Source of the DNA: Firm-13 sp964579245 | GTDB taxonomy: Bacteria; Bacillota; Clostridia; Saccharofermentanales; Saccharofermentanaceae | Length of the DNA stretch: 64,000 nt | Reading direction: 5' to 3' | NCBI GenBank assembly: GCA_964579245.1 | Contig: CAZOFY010000002.1 | Location: forward strand, 28,197-92,196 | Part shown: positions 59,672 through 64,000 of the stretch, one piece after another | Position numbering within the stretch: the stretch's first letter is position 1 | How the letters are laid out: every line of letters begins with the position of its first letter | Made by a program: the position numbers and the translations under genes | Notes under the pieces: generated by a model | Told to the model about the DNA's origin: nothing | The model's database searches: none | What the model saw: only the letters and a program-made list of their open reading frames with translations

Positions 59672-61021
59672 ATGATCACGATCGATCATCGAACACATGA
59701 AATTCTCAAGAACACCTTGTCAGCAATTGCCGGACTCTGCGTGTATTCCGGCATGCGCGAGGATCCTATTCTCAAGCGAATCAAGGATCTTCTGAAGGAT
59801 ATCTTAGCCCGAACGACCGTGGACTCAGAAACGATTACCGATAATTTGAGTTCTTTTTTTAACTCAGATAAATCGCCCTACGAGGAGCAAGACATTGAAA
59901 ATCTCATCTCCTGGGTCGAGTCTTACACGAGCATTTATCATGATTTGATGACAAACGGGGTCCGTTCATCCCCAGACCTCGGCGATTATATTCTTCAGCT
60001 CGCCCGGTTCGATGATAACGCCTTCGTTCGCTATGCCTGCGGAACACAGGCTCAGGAAATGGATCGAGATATGAGGTCCTGCGTTTTTCACGACTTTGAA
60101 CGCATTCGCACGATTGCATCCTTGCCCTCCAGGACGCTGACAACCATCTTTGCACCTGTCGTCGGAAATGATCTCCCCGAATGGAGACATCTGGCTTCCG
60201 ACAACGATGCGACTCATCTGATGGACGATTTTACTTCCTATCATCATCAGAACAGCTTCGGTGTTTTTTCTCAATATCATGCCTTTATCTGGAAAAAGGG
60301 CGCACTGGAACCCGTCGGGAATCCGGACCCTATCCGCCTCGATCAGCTCTATCAATATGAATACGAGATCACTCAGGTAAAGGAGAATACCTTTCGTCTT
60401 CTGGATCGCCGTCGCCCTGATAATCTTCTTCTATTCGGCGCACGGGGGACCGGTAAGTCCTCCACGGTGAAGGCCATCGCAAACACATATAAGGACAAAG
60501 GCCTGCGTCTGATCGAGATTGACAAGGACGAGCTACTGACAATAGCCGATTTACTGACATATCTCAGCGGACTTACCTGTGTCCGTTTATCCTTTATCCT
60601 GTTTCTCGATGACCTTACCTTCCCGGAAGACGATCATCGATATACCGTTCTAAAGACGCTTCTCGAAGGAGGCATGAAGACCAGACCTGAGAATGTTGCA
60701 ATCTACGCCACATCAAATCGTCGGCATATTGTCGCTGAGAAGGAATCGAACGATATGTACATGAATGATGCCAAGGAGGAGCGGCTGTCTCTGTCCGATC
60801 GTTTTGGTATCTCCGTGCGTTTTTCCTCCCCGAACCAGCAGGTTTTTCTCGATATCGTATACGGTATCCTGACGGAAAGAGGAGTAAGCTATGATCGTGA
60901 GATCACCGCTCAGAAGGCTCTGACCTGGACTATGCGGGAGAACGGAAGATCCCCTCGCACAGCCCGCCAATTTGCTGACTTTTATGAATCCTCTCTTCGA
61001 GAAGAACATAAGGAGAACTGA
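59672..61021 (+). CDS. DUF815-family AAA+ ATPase
   Basis: 449 residues: a helical N-terminal part (about 1-195) and a C-terminal AAA+ domain with FGARGTGKSSTVKA (Walker A), ILFLDDLTF (Walker B-like) and a sensor-type YATSNRRHIV, plus an SDRFGISVRF Arg-finger region. Such proteins are widespread in Bacillota without a proven role. ATG 59672 has a weak GGGGTAAAGC upstream; the frame is open to 59591. It ends two bases before the oxidoreductase ATG. Confidence 0.85.
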   Translation: MITIDHRTHEILKNTLSAIAGLCVYSGMREDPILKRIKDLLKDILARTTVDSETITDNLSSFFNSDKSPYEEQDIENLISWVESYTSIYHDLMTNGVRSSPDLGDYILQLARFDDNAFVRYACGTQAQEMDRDMRSCVFHDFERIRTIASLPSRTLTTIFAPVVGNDLPEWRHLASDNDATHLMDDFTSYHHQNSFGVFSQYHAFIWKKGALEPVGNPDPIRLDQLYQYEYEITQVKENTFRLLDRRRPDNLLLFGARGTGKSSTVKAIANTYKDKGLRLIEIDKDELLTIADLLTYLSGLTCVRLSFILFLDDLTFPEDDHRYTVLKTLLEGGMKTRPENVAIYATSNRRHIVAEKESNDMYMNDAKEERLSLSDRFGISVRFSSPNQQVFLDIVYGILTERGVSYDREITAQKALTWTMRENGRSPRTARQFADFYESSLREEHKEN

Positions 61022-61023
61022 TC

Positions 61024-62178
61024 ATGCAAAACAAAGCCCCGGTAAAACCTCTCCGGTTCGCCCTGATCGGATGCGGACGAATTGCTGTCAAGCATATGAA
61101 GGCCGTTTTATCTGACAAGAATTATATCCTCGCGGCGATCACGGACGTTGATCCGGATGCGCCAAAGCGGCTTCTCTCCGCATGCGGCCTATCGAAGAAG
61201 GCCCTCACCGCTTTAATGAAATCAATCCGTTTTTACACGGATTTCCAAACAATGCTCGAGCAGGAAAAGCCCGATGTGACAGCGATTACCGTCCCCTCCG
61301 GACTTCATTATCGTATCGGCAAGGCCTGTATTCTTGCCGGCTCACACATTCTTCTCGAAAAGCCTATGACAATGCATTCGGCCGAAGCTAAGGAGCTGTA
61401 TGCGTTGTCGATACAAACCGGTAAATACATAGCAATGGGCCACATTTACCGTTATTTTCCGGTCGTGAAGAATTTACGAGCCGATATCCTCGCCGGAGCG
61501 TTCGGCACAATCAGTCACGGATCCGTCGTCGTTCGCTGGGGACACGACCAAGCTTATTATGACCAGGCTCCTTGGCGTGGAACATGGAAATCGGACGGAG
61601 GAGCACTGATGAATCAATCCGTTCACGCGCTCGACCTCCTGTGCTGGCTTATGGGTGGCGATGCCACAGATGCCTCTGCTATGCTTTCCCGCCGCCAACA
61701 TCATATGGAGGCAGAGGATGTGGCGGTTGGCACCCTGACGCTCGATAACGGCGCGCTGTGTCTGCTGGAGGGTACAACAAATTCTCCGACCGGCGACCAC
61801 GAAGCCACTTTTTATCTTTGTGGATCGAAGGGGACAATACGGATCGGTCTCAGAAAAGGTATGCCCTTCTTCGATATTCGGAACGAGGCAGGAAAGAAGC
61901 TCAATCGCTATTATCTTTTGCGTGACCTTCGCGAAAAGGGTCTCTCTTCTCTGCTGGCTATGAAGAATCCGCATACAGGCATTTACGCAGATCTGGCCGA
62001 TTCAATCCACGATGGCCGACAACCCTTGGCGGATGCAAAATCCGGACTTACCTCGGTTGAGATGGTGCTTGCCATGTACTTGTCCGCCAAAGAGGCTCGT
62101 CATGTAGCCCTTCCTCTCTCGACGGAGGTCTCTTCAGAAGTGATGGACGGCTTTTTTTCCGATGATGCGAAAGCATGA
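61024..62178 (+). CDS. Gfo/Idh/MocA-family NAD(P)-dependent oxidoreductase
   Basis: 384 residues. The N-terminal Rossmann domain has FALIGCGRIAVKHMKAV, followed by the family EKP motif in HILLEKPMTMHSAEA (catalytic Lys). The C-terminal substrate domain has the MNQSVHALDLLCWLMG block with the catalytic His and AMGHIYRYFP. Resembles UDP-N-acetylglucosamine/glucosaminuronate 3-dehydrogenases (WbpB type), so a sugar nucleotide is likely but unproven. Co-transcribed with the DUF815 gene (TGATCATG). Its 3' end overlaps the convergent surface-protein gene by 131 bases. Confidence 0.88.
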   Translation: MQNKAPVKPLRFALIGCGRIAVKHMKAVLSDKNYILAAITDVDPDAPKRLLSACGLSKKALTALMKSIRFYTDFQTMLEQEKPDVTAITVPSGLHYRIGKACILAGSHILLEKPMTMHSAEAKELYALSIQTGKYIAMGHIYRYFPVVKNLRADILAGAFGTISHGSVVVRWGHDQAYYDQAPWRGTWKSDGGALMNQSVHALDLLCWLMGGDATDASAMLSRRQHHMEAEDVAVGTLTLDNGALCLLEGTTNSPTGDHEATFYLCGSKGTIRIGLRKGMPFFDIRNEAGKKLNRYYLLRDLREKGLSSLLAMKNPHTGIYADLADSIHDGRQPLADAKSGLTSVEMVLAMYLSAKEARHVALPLSTEVSSEVMDGFFSDDAKA

Positions 62179-63151
62179 CCGGAGATCTCTTGCGGACGCG
62201 CAGTTCCATGACAAAAACTCCGATCGATAGTAGGACCGGCAGAAAAACGCCGACATAAACAGCAAGTCCTTTTTCAACGAAGCGCGCGTCATTGCCTGTG
62301 GCACTGCCGGTCTTCTCACTCAGGACGGAAGCGATAGTGCCGACGGCCGGATCCTGACTTCTTCTGTCATCAACAGAGGATAACTCCCTATCTTTCTGTC
62401 CATCACGCCGCTGATCGGCAGACGCTACTGGACCTGCCTTCAAGGGCGGGTCGGGCTCTGTTAACAATGGTTCTTCTGCACTTGCCGCAAATCCAGCATC
62501 CTTGTTGCTCTTATGATTAACGGTCGCTTCTGGTGAATTCCGGACAGAAGGATTGATTTTTCCCGCAGTAGATTCTATCGGCAATACGATTTGAACCGCT
62601 GATGTCTCCACAGTTGACTCTGTCGCTGCCTCTGTAGCTGATTTCGTTTCCTCTGTCTGTTGAATATCACTATTCTGCGGTGTCTGCGGTTCGGTCAATG
62701 TCGTTTCCGTTATAGATGTCTCTGTTTCTGTAATAGGTTCTGTCGGACTTTCTTTGCTCTCTTCAGAATCTGATGGATCAGGTGATTCCCAGAACCGTCC
62801 CGAGAAGCGGCTGTCGGATGTAACGACAATCTGAAACCCGTCCTCCGGCTCTCCCGTGATACAGATCCCCCATCTTCCCTTCCCAGCTGTGCGGACACCG
62901 ACGCGGATCAATCCATCCTCGTAGATAAAGGCTTCCGGAAAGCTTGTCGATTGTAATTCGTATCCGGAAGGAGATGTTAGGGACAGATCCTGTACCAGAC
63001 CCTGATAGGTCAGCGTAAAAACAGCATTCTCGATACTTTGGTCCAGCCGTATCTTAAAACTGCTGTCTGCCTGCAGAACAGCTACCGGCAGGGCCGCAAT
63101 CAGGAAGATGATTGTTACAAGCACACTTATACATTTCCATGCCATTCTCAT
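62048..63151 (-). CDS. Membrane-anchored surface protein with Ser/Thr/Glu-rich stalk
   Basis: About 367 residues: a signal helix (CISVLVTIIFLIAALPVAVLQ), a small extracytoplasmic beta-rich domain (about 30-115; VQDLSLTSPSGYELQS, GRWGICITGEPEDGF), a long Ser/Thr/Glu/Pro stalk (about 120-290), one transmembrane helix (VYVGVFLPVLLSIGVFVMEL) and a basic cytoplasmic tail. No enzyme motif. ATG 63151 begins one base after the stop of the SpaA-type gene, with GGCAGGACG as ribosome site; a further ATG at 63196 lies inside that gene. The last 131 bases, encoding part of the tail, overlap the convergent oxidoreductase gene. Confidence 0.7.
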   Translation of the reverse strand: MRMAWKCISVLVTIIFLIAALPVAVLQADSSFKIRLDQSIENAVFTLTYQGLVQDLSLTSPSGYELQSTSFPEAFIYEDGLIRVGVRTAGKGRWGICITGEPEDGFQIVVTSDSRFSGRFWESPDPSDSEESKESPTEPITETETSITETTLTEPQTPQNSDIQQTEETKSATEAATESTVETSAVQIVLPIESTAGKINPSVRNSPEATVNHKSNKDAGFAASAEEPLLTEPDPPLKAGPVASADQRRDGQKDRELSSVDDRRSQDPAVGTIASVLSEKTGSATGNDARFVEKGLAVYVGVFLPVLLSIGVFVMELRVRKRSPVMLSHHRKKSRPSLLKRPPSREEGLHDEPLWRTSTWQAPSQPR

Positions 63152-63152
63152 C

Positions 63153-64000
63153 TTACGTCCTGCCTTTCTTGTTTCCTCTGCAATCAAATCTGTCATTGAT
63201 TCTTTTCTTTCTTTGAAGTACGAGACACAGAAACAGTATCGTGGAGATCGTCATCAAGAATAATGCCAGCCGGGTAAAAATCGATTCGGTTTGACCCGTC
63301 TTCATCGGAGCCCTCGCGTTAGTCAGAGTGACTTCACCCGGCAGTTGATCTCCCGATGTGTTAATCACCTTCGCTTCGTGTAAAGATTCATCCAGAAGAT
63401 AACCATCCGGTGCTTTGTATTCTTTTACTATATAGGTTCCGACGGCAAGCTCTCTGATCAGCGCAGTTCCATCCTGACCGGTAACGGCTGTCTGACGGGG
63501 AAATTGCGTTTTCTTTATTTCCTCCGGCAACGAGTCGAACGGTAGGTAGTAATTCTTTTCGCAATCAAAATACAAAGGAATAGGTATTTCCGAATCCGGT
63601 GTGAAAATCTGAAACTCCATGCCGGCCAGATATTCCCCCGTTGTTGATTTCTTCTTTACGAGAAGGGATGTATAGTCGTTTGTCAAACGAATCTTGAAAA
63701 TTTCTCCGAAGGTCAGGTCCTCAATATAGATGATCTCGGTGCTTAAGGAGAATCCCTCCCAGGTCAAGAGTTCTTTCAGATAATAGCTTCCGTTCATCAC
63801 AAACACCTCAGCAAAGCCATTCGCATCTGTCGTTAACCTGGCAATCTCTCTGTCTGTTTTTGCCTCGTAAAGGCCAAAAACAACCCCGTCCATCGGAATC
63901 TGCTTATCTTGTGTTACTTTGTACACCGCAATGGTTGCGAATTTGTCATTCACCACATCCAGATACACGTCCGAGTACCGGGAACCGTCTTCGGGCTGGA
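63153..64000 (-). CDS. SpaA-type pilin-like surface protein, 3' part
   Basis: Partial: the frame is open to the right edge and continues beyond (GSRYSDVYLDVVNDK before the next methionine-type codon), so the gene start is outside. The visible ~280 residues hold two SpaA/prealbumin-like domains (FATIAVYKVTQDKQIPMDG, FGLYEAKTDREIARL, and TSLLVKKKSTTGEYLAGMEF, EYKAPDGYLLDE), expected to be stabilised by Lys-Asn isopeptide bonds. The C-terminus has APMKTGQTES, a transmembrane helix and KKRIND: a sorting-signal layout but without a canonical LPXTG. Ends one base before the next surface gene. Confidence 0.75.
   Translation of the reverse strand, partial: QPEDGSRYSDVYLDVVNDKFATIAVYKVTQDKQIPMDGVVFGLYEAKTDREIARLTTDANGFAEVFVMNGSYYLKELLTWEGFSLSTEIIYIEDLTFGEIFKIRLTNDYTSLLVKKKSTTGEYLAGMEFQIFTPDSEIPIPLYFDCEKNYYLPFDSLPEEIKKTQFPRQTAVTGQDGTALIRELAVGTYIVKEYKAPDGYLLDESLHEAKVINTSGDQLPGEVTLTNARAPMKTGQTESIFTRLALFLMTISTILFLCLVLQRKKRINDRFDCRGNKKGRT

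Overview
The window is a piece of a chromosome from an anaerobic Gram-positive bacterium of the class Clostridia (Bacillota). This is inferred from gene content: a YerC-SecA operon, ruvCAB followed by queH, RqcH, a DUF815 ATPase, a PPi-type phosphofructokinase, Na+-decarboxylase subunits, DUF5702/TadE-like proteins, cohesin/dockerin modules and SpaA-type surface proteins. The family cannot be fixed from sequence reading alone. All six tRNA genes encode their CCA end. Most genes are ordinary housekeeping genes; the accessory parts are the surface-protein loci (6.0-12.6 kb and 62.0-64.0 kb) and one non-coding repeat/IS-remnant island (51.5-52.9 kb).

Layout. 1-2.4 kb: type IIA topoisomerase pair, the A subunit cut by the window edge. 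2.5-2.7 kb: tRNA-Arg and tRNA-Gly. 2.8-6.0 kb: an SH3 lipoprotein, a GNAT acetyltransferase and NAD+ synthetase. 6.0-12.6 kb: three secreted or membrane proteins, namely a membrane-anchored cohesin protein, a dockerin-tagged glucosaminidase and a second glucosaminidase with DUF4214 repeats. 12.7-13.1 kb: tRNA-Lys, tRNA-Gln and tRNA-His behind a consensus promoter. 13.1-15.8 kb: a diguanylate cyclase and PPi-phosphofructokinase. 15.9-21.4 kb: a flavin reductase, a GNAT-MGMT fusion, a solute-binding lipoprotein, a zinc-ribbon membrane protein and a condensation-fold acyltransferase. 21.5-28.6 kb: tRNA-Thr and the operon (small membrane protein)-yerC-secA-purine nucleoside phosphorylase-ahcY-amidohydrolase.

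28.6-31.4 kb: three pseudopilin/TadE-like genes. 31.5-35.0 kb: pheST. 35.2-36.3 kb: a metallo-beta-lactamase-fold hydrolase and a degenerate methylglyoxal synthase homologue. 36.4-41.1 kb: PBP2, mreD, mreC and radC. 41.2-47.3 kb: a SEC-C protein, isocitrate dehydrogenase, holA, comEC and engB. 47.6-51.5 kb (plus strand): two tandem PRPP-synthetase paralogues and two subunits of a Na+-translocating decarboxylase. 51.5-52.9 kb: a decayed IS1182-like element that encloses a ~74-bp palindromic tandem-repeat array. 52.9-58.1 kb: a small membrane protein, rqcH, queH and ruvBAC. 58.2-64.0 kb: pyrimidine-nucleoside phosphorylase, a DUF815 ATPase, a Gfo/Idh/MocA oxidoreductase and two surface proteins.

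The strongest candidates for something not yet described are: (1) a non-cellulosomal cohesin-dockerin pair that would tether a peptidoglycan hydrolase to a single membrane protein; (2) the 74-bp palindromic array, whose two subfamilies show compensatory stem changes, inside an IS remnant; (3) a terminator whose 3' arm is also the Shine-Dalgarno of the next gene; (4) a deaminase-AhcY-PNP gene order that fits an S-inosylhomocysteine route of SAH recycling; and (5) a methylglyoxal-synthase homologue that has lost active-site residues.
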